NCBI RefSeq assembly: GCF_008370325.1
Contig: NZ_VNIP01000011.1
Coordinates: 434,001-498,000 of the forward strand
DNA length: 64,000 nt
Source: Martinezella tropici
Lineage (GTDB): Bacteria; Pseudomonadota; Alphaproteobacteria; Rhizobiales; Rhizobiaceae
Direction: 5' to 3'
The position numbers and the translations under genes are program-made. The notes beneath the pieces are model-generated. The model was not told the origin of the DNA, ran no database searches, and saw nothing but the letters and a program-made list of their open reading frames with translations. This document shows, piece by piece, positions 34,141 to 42,624 of the stretch; positions within the stretch are counted from its first letter, which is position 1, and each line of letters starts with the position of its first letter.

Positions 34141-34728
34141 ATGCCGAAAGTCGGAATGGAACCTGTGCGCCGCAAAGCGTTGGTGGATGCCGCGATGCGC
34201 GTGATCGGCGATCACGGCTCGCTGACCGTCACCATGTCCGAAATCGCCAAGCAGGCAGGCGTTTCCCCTGCTCTTGCGCATCACTATTTCGGCAGCAAGG
34301 AACAGTTGCTGATCGAGACCGTCCGTGTGCATCTACAGCGGCTTCGCGACAGTGTCGTGACGGCGCTTCGAACTGCGAAGACACCCCGCGAAAAGCTTTC
34401 CGCTATCATCCGCGTCTGCTTCCAGGCCGATCAGTTCGCGCCGGAAACGATCGCCGCCTGGCTCGCCTTCTATGCCGAGGCGCAGCGCTCGGAGGAGACG
34501 CGGCGCTTTCTCGTCATCTATGCACGCCGGCTGCATTCGAACCTCGTTGCCAATCTCAAGGCCTTATGCCCGGCCGGCGACGCCGGGCGCATCGCCGAGG
34601 GCGCGGCCGCGATGATCGACGGGCTCTACATCCGCCAGGGCCTCGGATCCGCGCCGATCAGCACCGAGGCCTCGATCGCGCTGACCGAAGACTATCTGAC
34701 AATCCACCTCAACTCCTTGAAAGGCTGA
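34141..34728 (+). CDS. betI: choline-responsive TetR repressor BetI
   Basis: A 195-residue repressor of the glycine-betaine synthesis genes. The N-terminus PKVGMEPVRRKALVDAA and the HTH LTVTMSEIAKQAGVSPALAHHYFGSKEQLLIET are the BetI signature, and the C-domain has WLAFYAEAQRSEETRRFLVIYARRLHSNL. It is first in the operon, followed by a GST gene and betB-betA, and preceded by a matching dyad operator. ATG 34141 has TTGGAG seven bases upstream. Confidence 0.94.
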   Translation: MPKVGMEPVRRKALVDAAMRVIGDHGSLTVTMSEIAKQAGVSPALAHHYFGSKEQLLIETVRVHLQRLRDSVVTALRTAKTPREKLSAIIRVCFQADQFAPETIAAWLAFYAEAQRSEETRRFLVIYARRLHSNLVANLKALCPAGDAGRIAEGAAAMIDGLYIRQGLGSAPISTEASIALTEDYLTIHLNSLKG

Positions 34729-34732
34729 AGCG

Positions 34733-35374
34733 ATGCTGACCGTCTGGGGCCGCAAATCATCATCCAATGTGCAGGCGCTGATGTGGTGCATCGGCGAACT
34801 CGGCCTTGCCTATCAGCGCATCGATGCGGGCTTCACATACGGCGTCAACGACACCCCCGAATTCCTGGCGATGAACCCGAACGGCACAGTTCCGGTGCTG
34901 CGGGATGGCGATGGCGAGCCGCTATGGGAAACGGGCGCTATCCTGCGCTACCTCGCCGCACAATATGGCGACGATGCCTTCTGGCCGAAGGATGCGCGGC
35001 ATCGCGCCCAGATCGACAAATGGGCCGAATGGGCCAAGATCAATATTGCCCAGGGTTTCACCGGCCCGGTGTTTTGGCGCGTGGTGCGCACGGCCCCTGC
35101 TCTCAAGGACGAGAAGGCGATCGTTGCGGCTGTCACAGCACTCGGTGCGAAGCTTGACATGGCCGAGTCGCAGTTCGGACGGCATCGCTTCCTTGCGGGC
35201 GATAATCTGACGCTGGCCGACATACAGTTCGGCCATGTGCTCTATCGCTATTTCGACATCGATATCCAGCGCCCTGCCCATCCGCGGCTGCTGCGCTACT
35301 ACGAAAACCTGACCGAACGACCTGCTTTTCAAGAGCATGTCATGGTGTCCTATGAAGAACTGAGGGTTCTATGA
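34733..35374 (+). CDS. glutathione S-transferase family protein within the bet operon
   Basis: A 213-residue GST: MLTVWGRKSSSNVQALMWCIGELG at the N-terminus, NPNGTVPVLRDGDGEPLWETGAILRYLAAQYG for the GSH site, and FLAGDNLTLADIQFGHVLYRYF for the C-domain. It starts five bases after betI and overlaps betB by four bases (ATGA), so it is truly part of the operon. In Sinorhizobium meliloti this slot is held by betC (choline sulfatase). A role such as detoxifying betaine aldehyde or handling a choline-derived compound is inference only. Confidence 0.88.
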   Translation: MLTVWGRKSSSNVQALMWCIGELGLAYQRIDAGFTYGVNDTPEFLAMNPNGTVPVLRDGDGEPLWETGAILRYLAAQYGDDAFWPKDARHRAQIDKWAEWAKINIAQGFTGPVFWRVVRTAPALKDEKAIVAAVTALGAKLDMAESQFGRHRFLAGDNLTLADIQFGHVLYRYFDIDIQRPAHPRLLRYYENLTERPAFQEHVMVSYEELRVL

Positions 35375-36837
35375 TGCGCGCACAACCGAAAGCCTCGCAT
35401 TTCATCGACGGGGAATATGTCGAGGACACCGACGGCACTCTTATCGAAAGCATCTATCCGGCGACCGGCGAGGTGATCGCCCGCCTGCACGCGGCAACGC
35501 CTGCCATCGTCGAAAAGGCGATCGCGGCCGCAAAGCGTGCCCAGCCCGAATGGGCCGCCATGAGCCCGACGGCGCGCGGCCGCATCCTGAAGCGAGCGGC
35601 CGAGATCATGCGCGAACGCAATCGCGAGCTTTCCGAACTGGAGACGCTGGATACGGGCAAGCCGATCCAGGAAACCATTGTCGCCGACCCGACTTCGGGT
35701 GCCGACAGCTTCGAATTCTTCGGTGGCATCGCGGCGGCTGGCCTCAACGGCTCCTACATCCCGCTCGGCGGCGACTTCGCCTATACCAAGCGCGTGCCGC
35801 TCGGCGTCTGCGTCGGCATCGGCGCATGGAACTACCCGCAGCAAATCGCCTGCTGGAAGGGCGCCCCTGCTCTCGTCGCCGGCAACGCCATGGTGTTCAA
35901 GCCCTCGGAAAATACGCCGCTCGGTGCGCTGAAGATCGCCGAAATCCTCATCGAGGCCGGTCTGCCGAAAGGTCTCTACAATGTCATCCAGGGCGACCGC
36001 GAAACCGGGCCGCTGCTGATCAACCATCCGGATGTTGCAAAGGTATCGCTCACCGGCTCCGTGCCGACGGGCCGCAAGGTGGCGGCGTCGGCCGCCGGCA
36101 ATCTCAAGCATGTCACCATGGAGCTCGGCGGCAAGTCGCCGCTGATCGTTTTCGAGGATGCCGATATCGACAGCGCCATCGGCGGCGCGATGCTCGGCAA
36201 CTTCTATTCGACCGGCCAGGTCTGCTCGAACGGCACGCGTGTGTTCGTCAATAGCAAGATCAAGTCCGAATTCCTGAAGCGCCTGAAGGCCCGCACAGAC
36301 GCCATGCTGATCGGCGATCCGATGGACGAGGCAACACAGATCGGCCCGATGGTCTCTTGGGCACAGCGCGAAAAAGTGCTCGCCTATATCGAAAAGGGCA
36401 AGGCCGAGGGCGCGACGCTGCTGACCGGCGGCGGCATCCCGAACAATGTCTCCGGCGAAGGCTATTACATCCAGCCGACCGTCTTCGCCGATGTCACCGA
36501 CGACATGACGATCGCCCGCGAGGAGATTTTCGGACCGGTCATGTGCGTTCTCGATTTCGATGACGAAGCCGAGGTGATCGCCCGCGCCAATGCCACCGAA
36601 TTCGGCCTCTCCGGCGGCGTCTTCACGGCTGATATCACCCGCGCCCACCGCGTCGTCGACCAGCTGGAGGCGGGTACGCTTTGGATCAACACCTACAATC
36701 TCTGCCCGGTCGAAATCCCCTTCGGCGGTTCCAAGCAATCCGGCTTCGGCCGCGAGAATTCGCTGGCGGCGCTGGAGCACTATTCGGAACTGAAGACTGT
36801 CTATGTCGGCATGGGGCCGGTACAGGCACCTTATTGA
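35371..36837 (+). CDS. betB: betaine aldehyde dehydrogenase
   Basis: A 488-residue NAD-dependent enzyme oxidising betaine aldehyde to glycine betaine, an osmoprotectant that rhizobia also catabolise. It carries the ALDH active-site Glu in VTMELGGKSPLIVFEDAD, the catalytic Cys in YSTGQVCSNGTRVFV, and NTYNLCPVEIPFGGSKQSGFGREN near the C-terminus. The start ATG overlaps the GST stop by four bases; a second ATG follows directly. A palindromic repeat separates it from betA. Confidence 0.95.
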   Translation: MMRAQPKASHFIDGEYVEDTDGTLIESIYPATGEVIARLHAATPAIVEKAIAAAKRAQPEWAAMSPTARGRILKRAAEIMRERNRELSELETLDTGKPIQETIVADPTSGADSFEFFGGIAAAGLNGSYIPLGGDFAYTKRVPLGVCVGIGAWNYPQQIACWKGAPALVAGNAMVFKPSENTPLGALKIAEILIEAGLPKGLYNVIQGDRETGPLLINHPDVAKVSLTGSVPTGRKVAASAAGNLKHVTMELGGKSPLIVFEDADIDSAIGGAMLGNFYSTGQVCSNGTRVFVNSKIKSEFLKRLKARTDAMLIGDPMDEATQIGPMVSWAQREKVLAYIEKGKAEGATLLTGGGIPNNVSGEGYYIQPTVFADVTDDMTIAREEIFGPVMCVLDFDDEAEVIARANATEFGLSGGVFTADITRAHRVVDQLEAGTLWINTYNLCPVEIPFGGSKQSGFGRENSLAALEHYSELKTVYVGMGPVQAPY

Positions 36838-36842
36838 TGCAA

Positions 36843-36961
36843 CCTCCCCCTTGAGGGGGGAGGTCGCCGCTTAGCGGCGGGTGGGGGTGACCAGCCGCAG
36901 CGCGTGTAGCAGCAATCACCCACCCCGGCCTGCGGCCGACCCTCTCCCTCAAGGGGAGGGT
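36843..36961. repeat. palindromic rhizobial repeat pair between betB and betA
   Basis: Element A has CCTCCCCCTTGAGGGGGGAGG (36843-36863) and GCCGC-TTA-GCGGC (36866-36878); element B (about 36918-36961) has a GGCC-TGC-GGCC stem and CCCTCTCCCTCAAGGGGAGGG. They are inverted with respect to each other and related in layout to the pair at 2260-2444, though the bases differ. They fill most of the 168 bases between two cistrons of one operon and could stabilise or process the transcript. Confidence 0.7.
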
Positions 36962-37005
36962 GTAGACCCTTCGATTACGCCTGTTGCCACCTGGAGCACA
37001 TCGTC

Positions 37006-38655
37006 ATGCAAGCAGATTTCGTCATCGTTGGCTCTGGTTCGGCCGGCTCCGCCATGGCTTACCGCCTGTCGGAAGATGGCAAGCATTCCGTTATCGTTCT
37101 GGAGTTCGGCGGCAGCGACTTCGGGCCCTTCATCCAGATGCCAGCTGCCCTTGCCTGGCCGATGAGCATGGATCGCTACAATTGGGGTTATCTCTCCGAG
37201 CCCGAACCGCAGCTCAACAACCGCCGCATCACCGCACCGCGCGGCAAGGTGATCGGCGGCTCCTCCTCGATCAACGGCATGGTCTATGTGCGCGGCCATG
37301 CGGAGGATTTCAATCGCTGGGAAGAGCTCGGTGCCCGAGGCTGGGCTTATGCCGACGTGCTGCCTTACTTCAAGCGGATGGAGCATGCGCACGGCGGCGA
37401 AGAGGGATGGCGCGGCACGGACGGCCCGCTGCATGTACGCCGGGGCGACGCCCGCAATCCGCTCTTCCACGCCTTCATCGAAGCAGGCAAGCAGGCGGGC
37501 TTCGAGGCGACCGAGGATTATAACGGCGGCAAGCAGGAAGGCTTCGGCCTGATGGAGCAGACGACCTGGATGGGTCGGCGCTGGTCCGCGGCGACAGCCT
37601 ATCTCAAGCCTGCGCTGAAGCGGCCGAACGTAAAGCTGATCCGCTGCTTCGCCCGCAAGGTCATCATTGAAAACGGCCGCGCTACCGGCGTCGAGGTGGA
37701 GCGCGGCGGCAGGATCGAGATCATCAAGGCGAACCGCGAGGTCATCATCTCCGCCTCCTCGTTCAACTCGCCGAAGCTGCTTATGCTCTCGGGCATCGGG
37801 CCGGGGCAGCATCTGCGTGATATGGGCGTCGAGGTGAAAGTAGACCGGCTGGGCGTCGGCGCGAACCTGCAGGACCATATGGAATTCTATTTCCAGCAGA
37901 CGAGCCTGAAGCCGGTGTCGCTCTATTCCTGGCTGCCCTGGTACATGCAGGGAATCGTCGGAGCGCAATGGATGTTCTTCAAATCGGGTCTCGGCACGTC
38001 GAACCAGTTCGAAGCCTGCGCTTTCCTGCGCTCCGCACCCGGCGTCAAGCAGCCCGATATCCAGTATCACTTCCTGCCCGTCGCCATCAGCTATGACGGC
38101 AAGGCAGCGGCCAAGAGCCACGGCTTCCAGGCGCATGTCGGCTACAACCTCTCGAAGTCACGCGGCAACGTGACGCTGCGCTCTTCCGATCCGAAGGCCG
38201 ATCCGGTGATCCGCTTCAACTATATGAGCCATCCGGAGGACTGGGAGAAATTCCGCCACTGCGTACGCCTCACCCGCGAAATCTTCGGACAGAAGGCCTT
38301 CGACGACTATCGCGGGCCGGAGATCCAGCCAGGGCCGAACGTCCAGACGGACGACCAGATCGACGCGTTCCTGCGTGAGCATCTGGAAAGCGCCTATCAC
38401 CCCTGCGGCACCTGCCGGATGGGTTCGAAAGACGATCCTATGGCGGTGGTCGATCCCGATACCCGCGTCATCGGCGTCGAGGGCCTGCGCGTCGCCGACA
38501 GTTCGATCTTCCCGCATGTCACCTACGGCAACCTGAACGGTCCCTCGATCATGACGGGCGAAAAGGCAGCCGATCATATCCTCGGCAAGCCGAGATTGGC
38601 GCGCTCGAACCAGGAGCCGTGGATCAATCCGCGGTGGGAGACGAGCGATCGGTAA
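37006..38655 (+). CDS. betA: choline dehydrogenase
   Basis: A 549-residue FAD enzyme of the GMC oxidoreductase family that converts choline to betaine aldehyde at the inner membrane. The FAD loop VGSGSAGSAMAYRLSE is at the N-terminus; GMC signature 1 is GKVIGGSSSINGMVYVRG, signature 2 GSFNSPKLLMLSGIGP-like (SASSFNSPKLLMLSGIGPG), and the active site HPCGTCRMG near residue 465. It completes the two-step choline to betaine pathway with BetB. The 3' end lies 12 bases from a convergent ParE-type toxin gene, with an inverted repeat (GGCATCAG / CTGATGCC) in between. Confidence 0.95.
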   Translation: MQADFVIVGSGSAGSAMAYRLSEDGKHSVIVLEFGGSDFGPFIQMPAALAWPMSMDRYNWGYLSEPEPQLNNRRITAPRGKVIGGSSSINGMVYVRGHAEDFNRWEELGARGWAYADVLPYFKRMEHAHGGEEGWRGTDGPLHVRRGDARNPLFHAFIEAGKQAGFEATEDYNGGKQEGFGLMEQTTWMGRRWSAATAYLKPALKRPNVKLIRCFARKVIIENGRATGVEVERGGRIEIIKANREVIISASSFNSPKLLMLSGIGPGQHLRDMGVEVKVDRLGVGANLQDHMEFYFQQTSLKPVSLYSWLPWYMQGIVGAQWMFFKSGLGTSNQFEACAFLRSAPGVKQPDIQYHFLPVAISYDGKAAAKSHGFQAHVGYNLSKSRGNVTLRSSDPKADPVIRFNYMSHPEDWEKFRHCVRLTREIFGQKAFDDYRGPEIQPGPNVQTDDQIDAFLREHLESAYHPCGTCRMGSKDDPMAVVDPDTRVIGVEGLRVADSSIFPHVTYGNLNGPSIMTGEKAADHILGKPRLARSNQEPWINPRWETSDR

Positions 38656-38667
38656 GATTGGCGGGCA

Positions 38668-38967
38668 TCAGTGATAATCTTCTTCGCGCTGATGCCTGAG
38701 CGCCAATATCGTTACCGTTTCGCTGTCTTCGATCTCGAATAACGCCACATAGCCCGAAGATCCGAACGGAATGACGAGTTCACGAAGAAATGCGTTATCC
38801 GCCAATATCTTGCGGCAACTGAACGGAAAACTCTCCAAAAATTCCGTCGCCTTGGCGATTGCCTGATAGGCCCTTTCCGCAAGCTCGATATCTCTCTCAA
38901 GCAGGTAATCATAGAGCCGCTCGAGATCTTCGAGCGCACCTTGAGAATAGCGGGCGGCAAATGTCAT
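38668..38967 (-). CDS. ParE/RelE-superfamily toxin
   Basis: A 99-residue toxin: ARYSQGALEDLERLYDYLLERD at the N-terminus and LRELVIPFGSSGYVALFEIEDSETVTILALRHQREEDY at the C-terminus match the ParE/RelE fold, where the last strand and the HQRE segment are conserved. ParE-type toxins act on DNA gyrase, RelE-type on mRNA; the sequence favours ParE. It overlaps the antitoxin stop by four bases. Confidence 0.85.
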   Translation of the reverse strand: MTFAARYSQGALEDLERLYDYLLERDIELAERAYQAIAKATEFLESFPFSCRKILADNAFLRELVIPFGSSGYVALFEIEDSETVTILALRHQREEDYH

Positions 38968-39236
38968 TTTTGCTTAGAAGTTTTGGCGGCTTCAAGCTTA
39001 CCCTTCAGCCTGCCGAGCACACTGTCCGCGCTATGATATATACCGGTTCTGCGTGCCTCCTCACGTGCGGCAAGGCCGCGAGCGATGAATTCGGCCGTTG
39101 TCCGCCGATATTCGATTTGAGCACGCAGCGAATTTTCCACAAATGCGGACAGGGTCTCGCCCTCCTGCAGCACGCTTTCGGCTGCGGCGCGCAAGACGGG
39201 ATCAACCCGCAAGGAGGGAATGGAGGCGGATTTCAT
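38964..39236 (-). CDS. antitoxin partner of the ParE-type toxin
   Basis: A 90-residue small protein with an N-terminal ribbon-helix-helix-like strand (ASIPSLRVDPVLRAAAESVLQEGETLSAFVENSLRAQIEYR) and a basic C-tail that would wrap the toxin. Start 39236 has AAAGGAG seven bases upstream; frames reaching 39296 lack such a site. It is translationally coupled to the toxin, so the pair is a self-contained type II module between the bet operon and the ClC gene. Confidence 0.82.
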   Translation of the reverse strand: MKSASIPSLRVDPVLRAAAESVLQEGETLSAFVENSLRAQIEYRRTTAEFIARGLAAREEARRTGIYHSADSVLGRLKGKLEAAKTSKQK

Positions 39237-39429
39237 GTATCGGCTCCTTTGCATTGCAATTGCGATGCATTTTATTCGATTACCGGAGCCCGTCAACGCG
39301 CGTATTAAGCCTTGGCCGCAAAGGGAAATTCTGTAAGAAAGATCGATATCCCAATCCGCCCTTGTGGTGAGCCGCCCGAGAAAATGTCTCCAAGAGGCAT
39401 GCGGGTCATACCTATCGGTCAGACATCAT

Positions 39430-40791
39430 ATGCCCCCTATCTACCGCAAGTCCAAGCTGCTCCGCCGTTCCCGCGTTTTCTGGGGATCTTTCAATCTCTG
39501 GCGGCCGCGCCTGGTGTTCTGGACGGGAGCTTTGGCGATTGGCGTGATCAGCGTCGGCTTTGCCAAGCTGGCGGATCTGGCGCAGCGAGCTTTTACCGGC
39601 ATGACCCACTCAGGCGAGTGGATGTGGTTGCTGCCGCTGCTACTGACGCCGCTCGGCTTCGTGTTGTCGGCCTATCTCGCCACGACACTCTTTCCCAATT
39701 CGCAAGGAAGCGGCATTCCGCAGGCGATTGCTGCCCGGCATCTGCATCATGACGAGGATCGTACGAAACTGCTCTCGCTCAGGCTCGCCTTCGGCAAGAT
39801 CGTGCTGACAATTCTGGGGCTGCTTAGCGGCGCCTCGATCGGCCGCGAGGGGCCAACGGTGCAAGTCGGCGCCTCCTTCATGCTGGCGGTTGCCCGGTTC
39901 GGCGGCATGGCGCAGGCGAAGGGGCTGATCCTCGCCGGTTCCGCCGCCGGCATCGCCGCCGCCTTCAACACGCCGCTTGCCGGCATCGTCTTTGCCATCG
40001 AGGAGATGAGTCGCACCTATGAATCCCGCGCCAATGGCCTCGTGCTGACCGCCGTCATTCTTTCCGGCCTTGCGGCACTCGGTCTTTCCGGCAGCTACAA
40101 CTACTTCGGCACGGCCGATGTCGCCCCGACGATGCTACGGGATTGGATCGTCATGCTGATCTGCGGCGTTGGCGGCGGCGCGCTTGGCGCCACCTTCAGC
40201 GGACTGGCGCTCTATGCCGGCATCCGCATCCGTCGCTGGGCGCAGCCGCAGCCGCTCGGGCGCATGCTGCTCCTTGCCGGCCTCTGCGGCCTCATCGTTG
40301 CCGCTGTCGGCGTTCTCTCCGGTGGCCAGACTTTCGGCACCGGTTACGAGCAGGCTCGCGGCGCGGTGGAGGGGCATGCCCTGCCGCTGCTCTTCTTTCT
40401 CGAAAAACTGCTTGCGAGCTTCCTGTCGATGATCTCGGGCATTCCAGGCGGCATCTTTGCGCCATCGCTTGCCGTCGGCGCCGGTTTCGGCAGTACGGTC
40501 GGCACGCTGGTCGGCGGCAGCATCGCGCTCGCCGCGATCCTCGGAATGGCCGGCTATTTCGCCGGTGTCGTCCAGGCACCGATGACCGCCTTCGTCATCA
40601 TCCTGGAAATGACGGGCGACCATCAGGCCGTCATTCCGATCATGGCGGTATCGATGATCGGCTATGTGACGTCGCGGCTGCTCGCGCGCGAGCCGCTCTA
40701 TCACGGCCTGTCGCGTGTCTTCATCGCAGCGGCCATCCGCGCCCGGCGCGCCATGGAGAAGGAAGCCGGCGAAGAACACGTCGCCGGTTGA
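39430..40791 (+). CDS. ClC-family chloride channel/antiporter
   Basis: A 453-residue inner-membrane ClC protein. The anion-selectivity segments are GSGIPQ, GREGPTVQVG and GGIFAPSLAVGAGFGS. The gating glutamate in GREGP and the internal glutamate pair in FAIEEMS are both present, the pattern of H+/Cl- exchangers such as ClC-ec1 rather than of channels. No C-terminal CBS domains occur. The start is uncertain: ATG 39430 lacks a strong ribosome site. It could serve acid or osmotic stress tolerance. Confidence 0.9.
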   Translation: MPPIYRKSKLLRRSRVFWGSFNLWRPRLVFWTGALAIGVISVGFAKLADLAQRAFTGMTHSGEWMWLLPLLLTPLGFVLSAYLATTLFPNSQGSGIPQAIAARHLHHDEDRTKLLSLRLAFGKIVLTILGLLSGASIGREGPTVQVGASFMLAVARFGGMAQAKGLILAGSAAGIAAAFNTPLAGIVFAIEEMSRTYESRANGLVLTAVILSGLAALGLSGSYNYFGTADVAPTMLRDWIVMLICGVGGGALGATFSGLALYAGIRIRRWAQPQPLGRMLLLAGLCGLIVAAVGVLSGGQTFGTGYEQARGAVEGHALPLLFFLEKLLASFLSMISGIPGGIFAPSLAVGAGFGSTVGTLVGGSIALAAILGMAGYFAGVVQAPMTAFVIILEMTGDHQAVIPIMAVSMIGYVTSRLLAREPLYHGLSRVFIAAAIRARRAMEKEAGEEHVAG

Positions 40792-40820
40792 GGCCTAACG
40801 CCTGCCATTCCGAATCTTGA

Positions 40821-41267
40821 TCAGGCCATCAGCCTGGTGACTTCAGCGCCATCGGGCTGAGCAATGGCGTCGGCTATGGTCGTCGAGAACAGCACCTTGC
40901 GGGTCGCATCCGCTACCCGGGCAAAGACATGCCGGATCTCGCAGGTCTGCTCACCGTCGCAATCGTCGCAACGGCGATAGGCTGTCAGTGACAGGCAGGG
41001 CAGCGGCGCCAAAGGACCATCGATGACCCGCAGGATTTCTCCGAAGGTGATCTCGTCTGCCGGCTTGCGCAGGAGATAACCGCCTTGCTTGCCACGACGG
41101 CTGATGACGATGCCCTGATGTTTCAGGTCGAGAAGGATCTGTTCCAGAAATTTCTTCGGGATCTTCTGCTGGGCCGCGATGTCGGAAATCATCATCGGCT
41201 CGCCGGCCTCGGATTGCGCCAAAGCCGAAAGCGCGCGTAGCGCATATTTTGCTTTCTGAGTAATCAT
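40821..41267 (-). CDS. Rrf2-family regulator divergent from cysHDN
   Basis: A 148-residue winged-HTH regulator beginning MITQKAKYALRALSALAQSE, with KFLEQILLDLKHQGIVISRRGKQGGYLL (recognition helix and wing). Cysteines C91, C100, C103 and C109 (CLSLTAYRRCDDCDGEQTC) are of the type that binds an Fe-S cluster in IscR/NsrR, with different spacing. Divergence from the sulfate-assimilation genes suggests it senses cysteine or Fe-S status and controls them, as CymR does in Gram-positives. Start 41267 is preferred over a frame extension to 41288. Confidence 0.87.
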   Translation of the reverse strand: MITQKAKYALRALSALAQSEAGEPMMISDIAAQQKIPKKFLEQILLDLKHQGIVISRRGKQGGYLLRKPADEITFGEILRVIDGPLAPLPCLSLTAYRRCDDCDGEQTCEIRHVFARVADATRKVLFSTTIADAIAQPDGAEVTRLMA

Positions 41268-41498
41268 TTCGAACCGCTTCACACACACATGCGATACGTT
41301 CGGCCGATCGATTCAGCCGGTCCGCTCTAGAACTCCTCAGCCCTCGTCCCCCGGGCAATTTCGAAGTACTCACACCCATGGCGCAATGCCAGGAGACCTT
41401 AGCAACCCAGACTTGTTGTCATTCTTTGTCGCTATGCTCATAGTTTAGCGCAAAATCCACCGCAGCGCATCATTTTGGGCATCACTTCCGATTTCCGT

Positions 41499-41527
41499 TT
41501 GACAATCTATGTGTAACTCTACTATTT
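41499..41527 (+). promoter_or_regulatory. sigma-70 type promoter for cysHDN
   Basis: TTGACA (41499-41504), 17-base spacer, then CTATTT (41522-41527), close to the rhizobial housekeeping consensus CTTGAC-N17-CTATAT. Transcription would begin near 41534, leaving a leader of about 225 bases before cysH. Confidence 0.6.
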
Positions 41528-41543
41528 CTATAGACATTAAAGC

Positions 41544-41628
41544 AAGCACTTAAACATGGTGAGCCATATCAAGTGCTTCCAATAGAGCCGCTGCTGGCGG
41601 CAAATCGCCTTGGTTAACAGCCGAGGCG
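41544..41628 (+). promoter_or_regulatory. structured leader with uORF upstream of cysH
   Basis: The leader has a stem AAGCACTT (41544-41551) / AAGTGCTT (41571-41578) enclosing ATGG / CCAT. A nine-codon frame starts at 41556, ends with TAG at 41583-41585, and contains one Cys codon (41574). Two more stems follow: GCCGC / GCGGC (41587-41601) and CGCCTTGG / CCGAGGCG (41606-41628, one G-U), with a short pyrimidine/T run after it. The layout resembles an attenuator, but the uORF lacks a clear ribosome site and the U-tract is weak. No known riboswitch was recognised. Confidence 0.4.
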
Positions 41629-41759
41629 GTCGCTTTTCCTTACTCGGTGCTGCTTCATGGAGATATTTACTCTCCAGCCGCTCCCTTTCGAAATCTATTT
41701 TTCTGTCCGCTTTCCTGACTAGCTGCGATACTCCAAGCAACATCAGGACAGGATTCCCC

Positions 41760-42497
41760 ATGACTGCCGTTACATCCATTGAAGAAGCCGCGACGCTCAA
41801 CAGCCAGCTCGCATCGCTCGATCTTGCTGGCCGTCTGTCCCTCGTTGCGGGCCTCGGTGGCCGCGCCGTGTTCACGACGTCGCTCGGGATAGAAGATCAG
41901 GTGATCACGGCGGAGATCGGCAATCACCGCCTGCCGATCGAGGTGGCGACCCTGCAAACAGGCCGTCTCTTTCCGGAAACGCTCGCCCTGATCGACGAGA
42001 CGGAAAGCCAATACGATATCCGCATTATCCGCTACGAGCCGGAACAGGCCGATATCGATGCCTATGCCGAAAAATACGGTCTGAACGGTTTCTACGAGAG
42101 CGTCGAAGCCAGGCATGCCTGTTGCGGCGTGCGCAAGCTGAAGCCGCTTGCACGTGCGCTCTCGGGCGCCACGATCTGGATCACCGGCCTGCGCCGCGGC
42201 CAGTCCGCCAACCGTGCCGATACGCCCTTTGCGGAATTCGACCCCGAGCGCAACCTGATCAAGATCAACCCGCTCGCCGACTGGGACATCGATGTTATCC
42301 GCGCCTATGTCGCCGACAACAGCGTTCCGGTTAACCCGTTGCATGCCCGCGGCTATCCCTCGATCGGCTGTGAGCCCTGCACGCGAGCGATCAAGCCGGG
42401 CGAGCCCGAGCGGGCCGGCCGCTGGTGGTGGGAAAACGACGAAAAGCGCGAATGCGGTCTGCACGTTCATGAAGAGGCCGCAGTCACTGCCCAGTAA
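41760..42497 (+). CDS. cysH: assimilatory adenylyl-sulfate (APS-type) reductase
   Basis: A 245-residue thiol-dependent reductase making sulfite from adenylyl sulfate. The 4Fe-4S ligands are visible as C121-C122 (HACCGVRK) and C204-x2-C207 (IGCEPCT), which marks the APS-using type rather than the cluster-free PAPS enzyme; the catalytic C232 is in ECGLH near the C-terminus. ATG 41760 gives the conserved beginning; a 50-residue upstream extension is not credible. It leads the cysH-cysD-cysN set and is divergent from an Rrf2 regulator across a long leader. Confidence 0.95.
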   Translation: MTAVTSIEEAATLNSQLASLDLAGRLSLVAGLGGRAVFTTSLGIEDQVITAEIGNHRLPIEVATLQTGRLFPETLALIDETESQYDIRIIRYEPEQADIDAYAEKYGLNGFYESVEARHACCGVRKLKPLARALSGATIWITGLRRGQSANRADTPFAEFDPERNLIKINPLADWDIDVIRAYVADNSVPVNPLHARGYPSIGCEPCTRAIKPGEPERAGRWWWENDEKRECGLHVHEEAAVTAQ

Positions 42498-42624
42498 AAT
42501 ACCCGCCGGCTCTCGACTTTCGATCCAAGGCGCGTTTCCCACGCCGCCGGTCCACCGGGAGCCAAAGCATCCATCCTTTCCGGCCCATATTCTGGCCGGC
42601 ACATTTGAAAGTTCTGGAGTCATC

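Noticed and set aside
35350..36780. 476-codon minus-strand frame
   Set aside because: Antisense shadow of betB.
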